This document shows positions 1-6,303 of a DNA stretch of 11,231 nt, piece by piece (position 1 is the first letter of the stretch; every line of letters starts with the position of its first letter). This DNA is from CAVYGB01 sp046734815 (lineage in GTDB: Bacteria; Myxococcota_A; Polyangia; Fen-1088). The stretch lies in the NCBI GenBank assembly GCA_046734815.1, contig JBKPRZ010000649.1:1-11231 (forward strand). Reading direction: 5' to 3'. The notes beneath the pieces are model-generated. The model was not told the origin of the DNA. It saw nothing but the letters and a program-made list of their open reading frames with translations, and made no database searches. The translations under genes were made by a program, and so were the position numbers.

Positions 1-450
1 CATTGCGATCTCGCCAGCGCCACCCTCGGAAGGGCGCAGCACCTTCCCGCGTATACCGAACCCGTCGGGCGCGATCTCGTATCCGGCCCGCGTGGCCGTG
101 AAGTGGACGTCGGTGTCCATCAGCCCGGGCTCGGAGAAGGCGACCAGGCCATTGCGGTCGCTCACCAGCGCGATCTGGTTCGTTGTCAGCAGACGCGCGC
201 CGGCGATGGGCGCGCGCGTGACCGCATCGACGACGCTGATCTTGAAGAACCGGTGTGTGACGCCGGCCAGCCCCGGATGAGCCTCCGGCGGCGCCGCTTC
301 TGGATCGGGGGCCACCTTCGACCCCGCCGGGCCGCACGGCTCGACCATGCTCCGGCGGGCGTCTGGCGAGGGCACGACCACCCCGCCGCTGCGGCAGGCC
401 ATCAGTGATGTCAGGAGCACGCACACCGACGGGAAGCGCCGCTGGACCAT
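1..450 (-). CDS. Secreted lipoprotein, partial (C-terminus beyond window start)
   Basis: An open frame on the minus strand starts with ATG at 450 and is still open after 150 codons at the window edge. The N-terminus is a lipoprotein signal: basic MVQRR, a hydrophobic stretch, then an LMAC lipobox with Cys19 as the probable lipidation site, so the product should sit in an envelope membrane. After a Pro/Ala-rich linker, residues about 75-150 read like a beta-sandwich carrier domain of the carboxypeptidase-regulatory type (motifs DAVTRAPIAGARLLTTNQ, then FSEPGLMDTDVHF, then GFGIRGKVL). I have seen similar text in large uncharacterised surface proteins, but I cannot name the family. The start lies 14 bp after the stop of the collar-domain gene, so the two are probably cotranscribed. 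Only a weak Shine-Dalgarno sequence is present. Confidence 0.75.
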   Translation of the reverse strand, partial: MVQRRFPSVCVLLTSLMACRSGGVVVPSPDARRSMVEPCGPAGSKVAPDPEAAPPEAHPGLAGVTHRFFKISVVDAVTRAPIAGARLLTTNQIALVSDRNGLVAFSEPGLMDTDVHFTATRAGYEIAPDGFGIRGKVLRPSEGGAGEIAM

Positions 451-464
451 GAGCGCCTGCCGGA

Positions 465-1421
465 TCAAAGCTTCTTGCAGTAAAGGAGCGCGACCGACGG
501 CTGCATGTTGTTGTGGGGCTTGCCGCCCACCGCCCCCGTGTCGGTCACGAAATCGTGCGTGTGGGCCGCGAGCGCCCAGCTGGCGTCTTCCCGATCGACG
601 AACATCGCCGTGCCCGCCCAGCCGGGGACATGATCCTCCCGGGTGTTGGTCCCCGGGACCGCGACTGTTCGATACTTCATCGCCTTTCCGCGGCCGGTGG
701 TGCCCGCATGGGTGTGCGCGGGAATCTCGTCGGCGGTCAGGGCGTGGATCTCTTCACCCACAGTCGCTCCCACGGCTCGAGGCGACAGGCCGTTGCCGCC
801 GTCGTTGGCGCCGATGATGGTGCGCCCGGCCGCCGGGGCAAAAGGAATCCAGCCCGCCGGACATTTGTCGAGGTCGAAGGCCAGCACGGCGCCACCGGGG
901 AACCCGACGTTGGGCATGGGCGGTGGCGTCGCGGCCACGGTGGTTGGTGTCCACTTCCCCGCCGTGAAGCGAAGCACCTGCCCCTCGGTGGGCGGCGATG
1001 GGGAAAGGGGAAAGGCGCGTAGCTCGTCCGCGCTGTCACAGGTGGCCGCGCGGAGGGCGAATATCTGGGACGTCACCGAGAACCGCGAATATACATCGCC
1101 GGCGATCGTGAGCTCCACGAACACCGCTCCTTTGCCCACCTTCGTCAGGATGGCGGGGTCGTCGACCGCCAACGTGAACAGCCCGTTCTGTACCGGGACC
1201 ATCGGAAACGCGTAGGGCCCGGCGATGCGGTTTTCCCCGCTCATCGAATCGAACAAGCTGAGAGACGCCGATACCACCGACGTTTGCAGCTTGCCGGCAC
1301 CGTCGCGGAGCGAGCCCTGGAGGGAAAACTGCGTGGGGACAGCGGCGGCTACCGGGGACGCGACCACCATCATCGAGAGAAGGCAGGTCGCAGATGCGCG
1401 CGCTGGCGAGCTGTATCGCAC
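465..1421 (-). CDS. Secreted protein with C-terminal phage tail-collar domain
   Basis: The 318-aa product has a Sec signal peptide (hydrophobic about 12-27, cleavage likely after VAAA). Residues about 30-130 form a beta-rich domain of the PTQFSLQGSLRD...LFD...NGLFTLAVDD type that is common in bacterial surface proteins. A Pro-rich linker follows at about 140-175. The C-terminal half matches the tail-collar pattern: CPAGWIPFAPAAGRTIIGA at 187-205, EIPAHTHAG at 232-240, and the ending NNMQPSVALLYCKKL. GTG at 1421 is chosen as start because AGGAG lies seven bases upstream (1429-1433), overlapping the stop codon of the preceding gene. Collar domains in signal-peptide proteins of free-living bacteria are usually surface or adhesive modules, so this is not evidence for a prophage. 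Ligand unknown. Confidence 0.88.
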   Translation of the reverse strand: MRYSSPARASATCLLSMMVVASPVAAAVPTQFSLQGSLRDGAGKLQTSVVSASLSLFDSMSGENRIAGPYAFPMVPVQNGLFTLAVDDPAILTKVGKGAVFVELTIAGDVYSRFSVTSQIFALRAATCDSADELRAFPLSPSPPTEGQVLRFTAGKWTPTTVAATPPPMPNVGFPGGAVLAFDLDKCPAGWIPFAPAAGRTIIGANDGGNGLSPRAVGATVGEEIHALTADEIPAHTHAGTTGRGKAMKYRTVAVPGTNTREDHVPGWAGTAMFVDREDASWALAAHTHDFVTDTGAVGGKPHNNMQPSVALLYCKKL

Positions 1422-1428
1422 GTCCGAT

Positions 1429-1433
1429 CTCCT
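1429..1433 (-). promoter_or_regulatory. Shine-Dalgarno AGGAG overlapping upstream stop codon
   Basis: On the minus strand AGGAG lies seven bases before the GTG at 1421 and shares bases with the TAG stop (1434-1432) of the 103-aa gene. It decides the GTG start of the collar-domain gene and suggests translational coupling. Confidence 0.75.
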
Positions 1434-1743
1434 ACTCCAGGGTGTCGACGAAGTGACCGACCGTCACCTGGCCGCCGCTCGAGGCGGCAACGGTGGAGGG
1501 CACCGGGCAGGAGGCCAGACTGACGCTGACGGCCGTTGTGCCGGCGGCGGCTCCTCCACCGCCCGAGCTGGTCCAGACCGCAATCGATCTCGCGCCCGCC
1601 CGAGGCAGCCCCGCGCTGCCGGTTCTCACGATCGGCGGGCCTCCGTCAGTGGGCAGGCCGACCGCCTCGTAGCGACAAACCGTCGTAGCCAGCAGGAGCG
1701 CGAGCAGCACCCCGGGAGGTGAAAGATTGGCGAACCAGCGCAT
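1432..1743 (-). CDS. Small secreted protein, unknown function
   Basis: This is a 103-aa minus-strand frame from ATG 1743 to TAG 1432. The N-terminus, MRWFANLSPPGVLLALLLA, is a clear export signal; Cys23 follows in TTVC, which is not a canonical lipobox, so Sec secretion or a non-standard lipoprotein are both possible. The mature part is rich in Gly, Ala, Ser, Thr and Val, with a Gly-rich linker around residues 60-68, and ends in a beta-like stretch GGQVTVGHFVDTLE. I recognise no domain. It is the first gene of a three-gene run with an 11-bp gap to the collar-domain gene, so it likely acts with it at the cell surface. The frame stays open further upstream, but any longer version would run into pssA on the other strand, so the internal ATG before the signal peptide is preferred. 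Confidence 0.6.
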   Translation of the reverse strand: MRWFANLSPPGVLLALLLATTVCRYEAVGLPTDGGPPIVRTGSAGLPRAGARSIAVWTSSGGGGAAAGTTAVSVSLASCPVPSTVAASSGGQVTVGHFVDTLE

Positions 1744-1981
1744 GGTCGCCCGAGCCGACGTGCAAGATGGAGACCTCCGTCGAGAGGACCGCGGGCCACC
1801 GAGAACGAGCGGGATCGCGGCTGCACCTGTGGCGGCGCAGGCCACACTGTGGTGTCCGCAGCAACCGCGGGCCCGGCGGGCGCCAGGTTGCCGCATGGAC
1901 GCAGCAGGCCGCGTGTTAGGGTCCAGCCCGTCGCGGGTGGCACCACCGACGCAAGGGCGAACGCATCCGGGAGCGCGAGAC
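1744..1981. other. Divergent intergenic spacer
   Basis: This 238-bp region separates the minus-strand secreted-protein operon from pssA and should hold both promoters. I see no convincing -35/-10 pair on either strand; GC is high throughout. GGGAG at 1969-1973, eight bases before the pssA ATG, is the only clear signal. Confidence 0.5.
1969..1973 (+). promoter_or_regulatory. Shine-Dalgarno of pssA
   Basis: GGGAG lies eight bases before ATG 1982 and fixes the pssA start against longer in-frame alternatives. Confidence 0.6.
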
Positions 1982-2767
1982 ATGCGAAAGACGTTGCTGA
2001 TACCGAACCTGTTCACAGCTCTCAATTTCCTGCTGGGCGTAGGCGCCATCCTGGTCATGCACGAAGCGTTCGCTGGTGCGCCCGACCAGCAGAGGCTCCT
2101 CTGGTTCTCCGAGCCGCCCTTGATTCTGGCAGGCTGGATGATCATCTGGTGCACGCTGCTCGACAAGCTGGACGGCCTGTCGGCCCGGATGTTCAACGCC
2201 TCCACCGCCTTCGGGGCGCAATTCGATAGCATGGCCGATCTCACCGCCTTCGGGATCGCTCCCGGGCTGCTGGTGTACTTCTACACGCAGGAGCTGGACC
2301 CGGCCTGGTTCGCCTCCCATCGATCGTTGATGGTGGCAGCGGCCGCCCTGTACATGGTGTGCGCTGCCCTGCGCCTCGCTCGCTTCAACGCCATCGACTC
2401 GGCCAACCCGGCCGGTTTTATCCAGGGCCTGCCCTCCCCGTTCGCCGGCGGAATCGTGGTGCTGCTCGTCCTCCTTCACGCCAAGCACCTGGCCGACCAT
2501 CCCGCCGCCGCCGGCACGTTCATCTTTCCCGGGCTCCTCATCGTCATGAGCCTGCTGATGGTGAGCCCTCTATACCTGCCGAAGCTCGGCCGGAGAAGGA
2601 ATCGAGCCTTCGACGTTTTCCAGCTGCTGAACGTGGTGGCGGGCTACATCTGCGGCTTCGCGATGATCCTTCCCGAGTACCTCCTGGCCCTGCTGCTGAT
2701 CTACGCCACCGTGGGTTTCTCCTGGGGTGTCCTTCACCGACGTCCGGTCGCGCGCGCGAGCAGCTAG
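1982..2767 (+). CDS. pssA: CDP-diacylglycerol--serine O-phosphatidyltransferase
   Basis: This 261-aa integral membrane enzyme is predicted to make phosphatidylserine from CDP-diacylglycerol and L-serine, the first step towards phosphatidylethanolamine. The full CDP-alcohol phosphatidyltransferase signature D-x2-DG-x2-AR-x8-G-x3-D-x3-D is present as D61, D64-G65, A68-R69, G78, D82 and D86; the last Asp is the expected catalytic base. Subfamily marks favour PssA over other CDP-alcohol enzymes: IPNLFTALNF at the N-terminus, LRLARFN after the third hydrophobic segment and QGLPSPFAGG. Several further membrane segments follow to the C-terminus. ATG 1982 is chosen because GGGAG lies eight bases upstream and family homology begins at the first residues; the longer frame back to 1727 lacks homology and a ribosome site. 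The gene appears intact. Phosphatidylcholine synthase is a less likely alternative. Confidence 0.93.
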   Translation: MRKTLLIPNLFTALNFLLGVGAILVMHEAFAGAPDQQRLLWFSEPPLILAGWMIIWCTLLDKLDGLSARMFNASTAFGAQFDSMADLTAFGIAPGLLVYFYTQELDPAWFASHRSLMVAAAALYMVCAALRLARFNAIDSANPAGFIQGLPSPFAGGIVVLLVLLHAKHLADHPAAAGTFIFPGLLIVMSLLMVSPLYLPKLGRRRNRAFDVFQLLNVVAGYICGFAMILPEYLLALLLIYATVGFSWGVLHRRPVARASS

Positions 2768-2787
2768 CCCAGGGTAGCGGCGGGCGC

Positions 2788-2928
2788 TCAGTTGTTCTGG
2801 GCGCCCTGGAGGATCCAGTCCCGGATCTGATCGATCTGCTCGCGCGGCAGCGGGTCTCCCAGCAGGGGCATGCGTGCGCCGCAGCCGCCGGCGGGGCAGC
2901 CGGGCACCGCGCAGGCGTCCGATGCCGA
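2788..2928 (-). pseudogene. C-terminal tail of a lost gene (cytochrome-c/lipoprotein-like)
   Basis: The minus strand encodes a plausible protein end terminating at TGA 2790-2788. It reads DACAVPGCPAGGCGARMP, then LLGDPLPREQIDQIRDWI, then LQGAQNN. This layout (clustered Cys, a GARMP motif, then a short helix IDQIRDWIxxGA) matches the C-termini of many deltaproteobacterial secreted proteins with a c-type-cytochrome-like end, recalled from experience rather than searched. On its N-terminal side the coding signal stops exactly where repeat R1 begins (2929), so the rest of the gene is missing or displaced. It converges with pssA, whose stop is 20 bp away. The tail has good third-position GC up to the repeat, then none. 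Confidence 0.55.
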
Positions 2929-3029
2929 GGGGGCAGTGAGTACAAGGTTGGTTTTTCGTTCGCGTCAAGAATCGTCCGAACCCCACTTCGGTCAACTCGC
3001 CTCAGGCGCCCCGCCCCCAAAGGGGCGGC
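2929..3029 (+). repeat. Repeat R1, 101 bp with terminal hairpin
   Basis: This unit is repeated at 7597-7699 in the same orientation, with two mismatches and one 2-bp indel (the TA after GTCCGA is absent here). It starts GGGGGCAGTGAGTACAAG and ends in a hairpin with 7-bp arms CCGCCCC (3011-3017) and GGGGCGG (3022-3028) around a CAAA loop. GGGG..TGAG at the left end can partly pair with CTCA..CCCC near the right end, an imperfect terminal inverted repeat. It joins the tail of a minus-strand gene to the interior of parE. No coding gene is carried. It could be a MITE-like or REP-like element, or the residue of a larger mobile unit. Confidence 0.85.
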
Positions 3030-3788
3030 AAGCTGAAGAAGGTGGGGGCCGCGCGCGGCACCGGGACCACCATCATGTTCCGGCCCGATCCGCAGACCTT
3101 CGGCAAGCAGGAGTTCAGCTCGGAGACCATCCGCTTCCGGCTGGACGCCAAGACCTTCCTGCACAAGGGGCTGAAGATCACCCTCCGCGACGAGGCGGAG
3201 GGCAAGACCGAGGTCTTCCAGCACGAGGGCGGCATCGCCGACTTCCTGGCCCGGGTGGTGACCGACCGGAGCAAGGCGCCCACCGTGCGCCGGCGGCTCG
3301 GCCAAGCAGGGGCGCGAGCGGCGCGCCCAGGCCATCTTGCCGCTGCGGGGGAAGGTGCTGAACGCCGAGCAGGCCTCGCTGCAGAAGGTGCTGGGCAACA
3401 AGGAGTTGCAGGACGTGGTCTCGGCCCTGGGCTGCGGGGTGGGGCCGGAGCTGAAGGTGGACAAGCTCCGCTACCACAAGATCATCTTCCTGATGGACGC
3501 CGACTCCGACGGCCACCACATCGCCACCTTGCTGCTGACCTTCTTCTACCGGCACCTGCAGCCGCTGATCGCCAACGGCTTCGTCTACCTGGCCCAGCCG
3601 CCGCTGTTCCGGATCGACCACGGCAAGGAGACCTACACCTTGGACCCCGCCTCCCGCCGCCTCCTGCGCGTCACCGTGAAGGACGGCGCCGAGACCGACC
3701 GCATCCTCACCGAGCTGATGGGCAAGGACGTCGAGGCCCGCTTAAGTTCCTCATGGAGCGCGCGGTCGAGGCAGAGGTGGACCTGTAG
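3030..3788 (+). pseudogene. parE: Decayed topoisomerase IV subunit B remnant
   Basis: Two parts of ParE remain. Positions 3030-3285 encode part of the transducer domain (LKKVGAARGTGTTIMF, ETIRFRLDAKTFLHKGLKI, HEGGIADFL). From 3289 a different frame gives the TOPRIM region (AGGSAKQGRERRAQAIL, PLRGKVLNAE, MDADSDGHHIATLLLTFFYR, VYLAQPPLF). MDADSDGHH is the ParE form, not the TDADVDGAH of GyrB. Missing are the ATP-binding N-terminus, roughly 180 residues between the parts, and the EGDSA motif with the metal-binding Glu, so no topoisomerase activity is possible. A third frame change at 3742-3743 (one base lost) is needed to reach the natural end KFLMERAVEAEVDL and TAG at 3788. The left edge abuts repeat R1. 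A working parE must lie elsewhere. Confidence 0.88.
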
Positions 3789-3794
3789 AACGGC

Positions 3795-4589
3795 TTACTT
3801 CAGGAAAAGGTCGTCGGCGGAGCCAAAGCCCTTGGCCTTGGCTTCCGCGCGCACCTCGTCCGAGGTGTAGGCGCGCCCGTCTTCGTGCATGTGAAAGCTG
3901 CGATTGAGGCCCCAGCGGAAGGAGACTTCGCCGGCCCGACAGCCCTGGCAGGGAAACTTCAAAGTCGGAAGCGTGCCTGCCACGCAGCGATGGAATGATT
4001 CGTCCGCGTCGTTGGGAAGGCCATGTTTTTCGAAGTCGATGGCCGAAAAGGTCAGCTGTCCGGACTCCACTTTGGCGGTGAGTGCGATGGACGTCTGAAA
4101 CCCCCAGGAGTGGCCAAGCTGACGTGCCCGAGCAAATCCACAATCATCGAGGGCCGAGCCTTCCTGTAGCTGGTAGGTGATTGCGCCCATCACGTTCCGC
4201 AGCGTCGGATCGTAGTCTGCCAGCTGCTGTCTTCCGTCGGCCAGGGCGTTCGCCCAGAGCGCGGTGGACTGCGCGTACGGATTGGTGGCCTGGCGCGCGT
4301 TCTGTGGTTCTTGCTCGCCCGGCGCCGGGGGCAGTCGAAGTGTCGAGATCGAATCGTCCGGCCGGAAACGTCTAGCGATCTTGAATGGCCCAGCGTTCGG
4401 CGCGCGCGCGCTCGCATGCTCTCGATGCTCCGCGATTCCCAGATCATGGGGATTCGATCCACCTTCGCGCACGTCTCTTCTGGAGTGCGCAAGGAGCAGC
4501 GCCACCAGCAAGGCCACCGCCCCGCCGACAAACGCAAGAGCGCCCTTCAGGATGGGTCGGCCGCTTCTCTTGTCTGGACGATTGCTCAT
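3795..4589 (-). CDS. Membrane-anchored AgmX/PglI-like domain protein (third of three)
   Basis: The 264-aa product has one N-terminal membrane segment (about 16-34), so the rest probably faces the periplasm. After a charged, Pro-rich linker, residues about 145-235 resemble the AgmX/PglI (TonB-C-like) domain: Cys150, a strand TSIALTAKVESGQL (166-179), then FHRCVAGTLPTLKFP with Cys202 and Pro213, then VSFRWGL. CxxC at 214-217 is extra. The C-terminus has a charged helix (DEVRAEAKAKGFG). ATG 4589 is chosen because AGGAGG lies a few bases upstream; the longer frame to 4655 would skip this site. It is the last gene of the minus-strand cluster, 40 bp after its neighbour and converging with the parE remnant at 6 bp. 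The domain assignment is from pattern only; no enzymatic motif is seen. Confidence 0.8.
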   Translation of the reverse strand: MSNRPDKRSGRPILKGALAFVGGAVALLVALLLAHSRRDVREGGSNPHDLGIAEHREHASARAPNAGPFKIARRFRPDDSISTLRLPPAPGEQEPQNARQATNPYAQSTALWANALADGRQQLADYDPTLRNVMGAITYQLQEGSALDDCGFARARQLGHSWGFQTSIALTAKVESGQLTFSAIDFEKHGLPNDADESFHRCVAGTLPTLKFPCQGCRAGEVSFRWGLNRSFHMHEDGRAYTSDEVRAEAKAKGFGSADDLFLK

Positions 4590-4629
4590 CAGCTCTCCTC
4601 CTGGTGGCGTGATCGGGGAAGACAGAGCC

Positions 4630-5142
4630 TCACCTATGGTCGCGCGATTCGCCACTGGCCAGATTCACGGTCAGTCGGACTTCATAGATCCCGTCGCGCG
4701 CCCCTGGGACCAGCCAATCCCGACGCGACGTCTGTCGCTCGGACAGACATTCCATCAGGACCTGATCGGTGATCTCCGGGGACAGCAGAGCCTGTAAAGT
4801 CGCGCGCTGATCGGTCACGGAGAACCTCGCAATGAGCGGCAACTCCAGTCGGGACAAAGAAACGCCCCTTCTACGCGAGAAATCGTCCACACAAACGGAG
4901 GTGGCCGGATTCCCTTCCCAGGGTCGCGGTTCGATCAGATCCCGCAGTGGCACCACCAGCGTCGGAAAGCGACCGCGAAATACCTGCCATTCCAGCGGCG
5001 CCGGACCCGTCCGGATCGTTCCAGCAGCCTGGCGCTGTGTCGCGACGGACGGTACCCGATCGGAGCCGGCACGGGCTCGGATGAAAGACACGCACAGAAA
5101 CCCGGCGATACCTCCCGCCATGGCACAGAGACCCAGCTTCAT
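4630..5142 (-). CDS. Membrane-anchored AgmX/PglI-like domain protein (second of three)
   Basis: This 170-aa protein begins with a hydrophobic segment (residues 2-20, MKLGLCAMAGGIAGFLCVSF), either a membrane anchor or a signal peptide. Residues 80-165 repeat the layout of its two neighbours: Cys84, strand LPLIARFSVTDQ (101-112), MECL with Cys132 exactly 48 residues on, WLVP ending at Pro146, then YEVRLTV. The glycine expected after the central strand is absent, so it is a divergent copy. The ATG at 5142-5140 overlaps the TGA of the upstream gene by four bases (ATGA), which indicates translational coupling; the ribosome site is otherwise weak. Function unknown. The shared domain points to protein-protein interaction in the periplasm rather than catalysis. 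Confidence 0.78.
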   Translation of the reverse strand: MKLGLCAMAGGIAGFLCVSFIRARAGSDRVPSVATQRQAAGTIRTGPAPLEWQVFRGRFPTLVVPLRDLIEPRPWEGNPATSVCVDDFSRRRGVSLSRLELPLIARFSVTDQRATLQALLSPEITDQVLMECLSERQTSRRDWLVPGARDGIYEVRLTVNLASGESRDHR

Positions 5143-5864
5143 ATTCCCGGTGCTCCACTGCCGGCCGAAACGACGCGACCCTTCAGTAGCCGGCGGATGA
5201 CAGGTTCCCAGCCCGGCGGGGCGGCAATGCCCTGCTCATCGGAGAAGTCCCACCGATCCGGATCGTACCAGTCCGGCGTCAGGCCATTGGCCAGCGCCTG
5301 CACCTCGGGAGGAAATGCCCCCAGTCTCATCTTGAACTCGACGGAGTAGTCGGCGTCAGGTTCGTCGGGGACGCGCAAGGACGCTCGGGTCCACTCCGCG
5401 GCTCTGGAATAGCAGTCGGCGAACTCGGGATCGACGTTCCCCGCCTCGGCGTATGTGCCCAGGCCCCGTGTTCGCCCATCCTTGACCCGTACCTGGATGT
5501 TGACCGACCCTCGAACGGTCGCCTGATCGGGATGTCGAGCCCGGAAGGCCACGATGCACGGGATGAGCTTGATGGTCTCGAGATGCTTGCGTTCTGCGCG
5601 CAGGGCTGCGAACGCCTGGCTCAACAGCGGCCGGGTCGTGAGGTCCGTTGCGGCGTTGAGGGGGGGGTTGAAGACGGGCACCCTGTTCGGCCGGGCTCGC
5701 GAATCGTGGACACGGCCCTGAACGTCGCCCTCGACGGGCGCCGGTCGGCCGGAGGAGATGGCGGGGCGATCGGTGAACAGCCAAGTCGCCGCCATCACCA
5801 GTACGAACGCTCCGGCAAACCACGCCACCATCGCCCACACCGGTGCCTGTTTGCGATCGGACAT
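5139..5864 (-). CDS. Membrane-anchored AgmX/PglI-like domain protein (first of three)
   Basis: The 241-aa product has a membrane segment at about 8-30 (VWAMVAWFAGAFVLVMAATW) followed by a polar linker. Residues 95-185 carry the domain shared with the next two genes: Cys103 in LIPCIVAF, GSVNIQVRVKDG (119-130), ADC with Cys151, LRVP ending at Pro166, then YSVEFKM. The GSVNIQVRVKDG strand-turn is the closest of the three to the AgmX/PglI consensus (G-x-V-x-[hydrophobic]-x-V-x2-G). The region after 185, rich in Trp and Asp (DWYDPDRWDF), is unique to this copy. AGAGG lies about eight bases before ATG 5864. It leads a three-gene unit, with ATGA overlap to the next gene. I do not know its partner or role. 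Confidence 0.8.
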   Translation of the reverse strand: MSDRKQAPVWAMVAWFAGAFVLVMAATWLFTDRPAISSGRPAPVEGDVQGRVHDSRARPNRVPVFNPPLNAATDLTTRPLLSQAFAALRAERKHLETIKLIPCIVAFRARHPDQATVRGSVNIQVRVKDGRTRGLGTYAEAGNVDPEFADCYSRAAEWTRASLRVPDEPDADYSVEFKMRLGAFPPEVQALANGLTPDWYDPDRWDFSDEQGIAAPPGWEPVIRRLLKGRVVSAGSGAPGI

Positions 5865-5888
5865 GATCCCTACCTCTCGAGGCTGGTC

Positions 5889-5930
5889 CTTCTGGAGGGG
5901 GGCGCCCTGTCAGCGGCCCCCCTTCAGGAG
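5889..5930 (-). terminator. Strong intercistronic hairpin (terminator-like, no U-tract)
   Basis: Arms 5889-5903 and 5916-5930 pair over 15 bp with two G-T wobbles, including six consecutive G-C pairs, around a 12-nt loop. It lies 47 bp after the stop of the Cys-rich peptide gene and 25 bp before the start of the next gene. No run of T follows the stem on the minus strand, so it may be an attenuator or RNA-processing or stabilising stem that gives the small secreted protein more transcript than the membrane proteins. Confidence 0.6.
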
Positions 5931-5976
5931 ATTGGCAATGCGGGAGAGACGGTGTTTCTGAGTGTGCGAGCGACCT

Positions 5977-6225
5977 CTAGTAACCCCAGCACATGGTTCC
6001 GGTCCCGGTTCCCAAATCCCAGTGGCAGTAATTCCCGTGCTCGTCAGCGCTCACGCATGGGTCTTCCAGTCCCACGCCATCCCACCATGAATCCTGAACG
6101 AAGCAGCCATTCGAACCGCAGTCGTAACAGGGTTTGTCGGCCTTGGCCCCACCAATCCCTGCCGCCAGCGCGCTGACCGCGAAGATGGCGCTCATCCCGG
6201 CTTGCTTCACCTTCGAATCCTTCAT
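5977..6225 (-). CDS. Small secreted six-cysteine protein
   Basis: The 82-aa product has a signal peptide (MKDSKVKQAGMSAIFAVSAL..., cleavage likely after AKA at about 29), leaving a mature protein near 53 residues. It contains six cysteines (33, 36, 41, 57, 67, 79), enough for three disulfides, and many aromatic and Gly residues (SWWDGVG, GTGTGTMCWGY). AAGGAGG a few bases before ATG 6225 is the strongest ribosome site in the window, suggesting high expression. I recognise no family. It lies 78 bp after the LuxR-type gene and upstream of three envelope proteins, with a strong hairpin in between. It could be a secreted peptide, a small structural surface protein or a RiPP-like precursor; no modification enzyme is nearby to support the last. 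Confidence 0.75.
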   Translation of the reverse strand: MKDSKVKQAGMSAIFAVSALAAGIGGAKADKPCYDCGSNGCFVQDSWWDGVGLEDPCVSADEHGNYCHWDLGTGTGTMCWGY

Positions 6226-6303
6226 GACGATCCTCCTTGTCGAGTTGCTGGTGTTGCCTTCGACGGCTCCCTTTTACCGGTCAGAGAGGAAAGCGTCCTG
6301 CCA

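Noticed and set aside
465..1421. Tail-collar domain as evidence of a prophage
   Set aside because: The protein has a signal peptide and lies among other exported proteins; no other phage gene is present.
1432..2244. 270-codon minus-strand frame covering the 103-aa gene and running into pssA
   Set aside because: Only its last 103 codons have a signal peptide and coding character; the rest is antisense to the well-supported pssA.
2929..3029. Group II intron, retron or CRISPR unit
   Set aside because: No domain V-like hairpin, no reverse transcriptase, no spacing of short repeats; only two long copies 4.7 kb apart.
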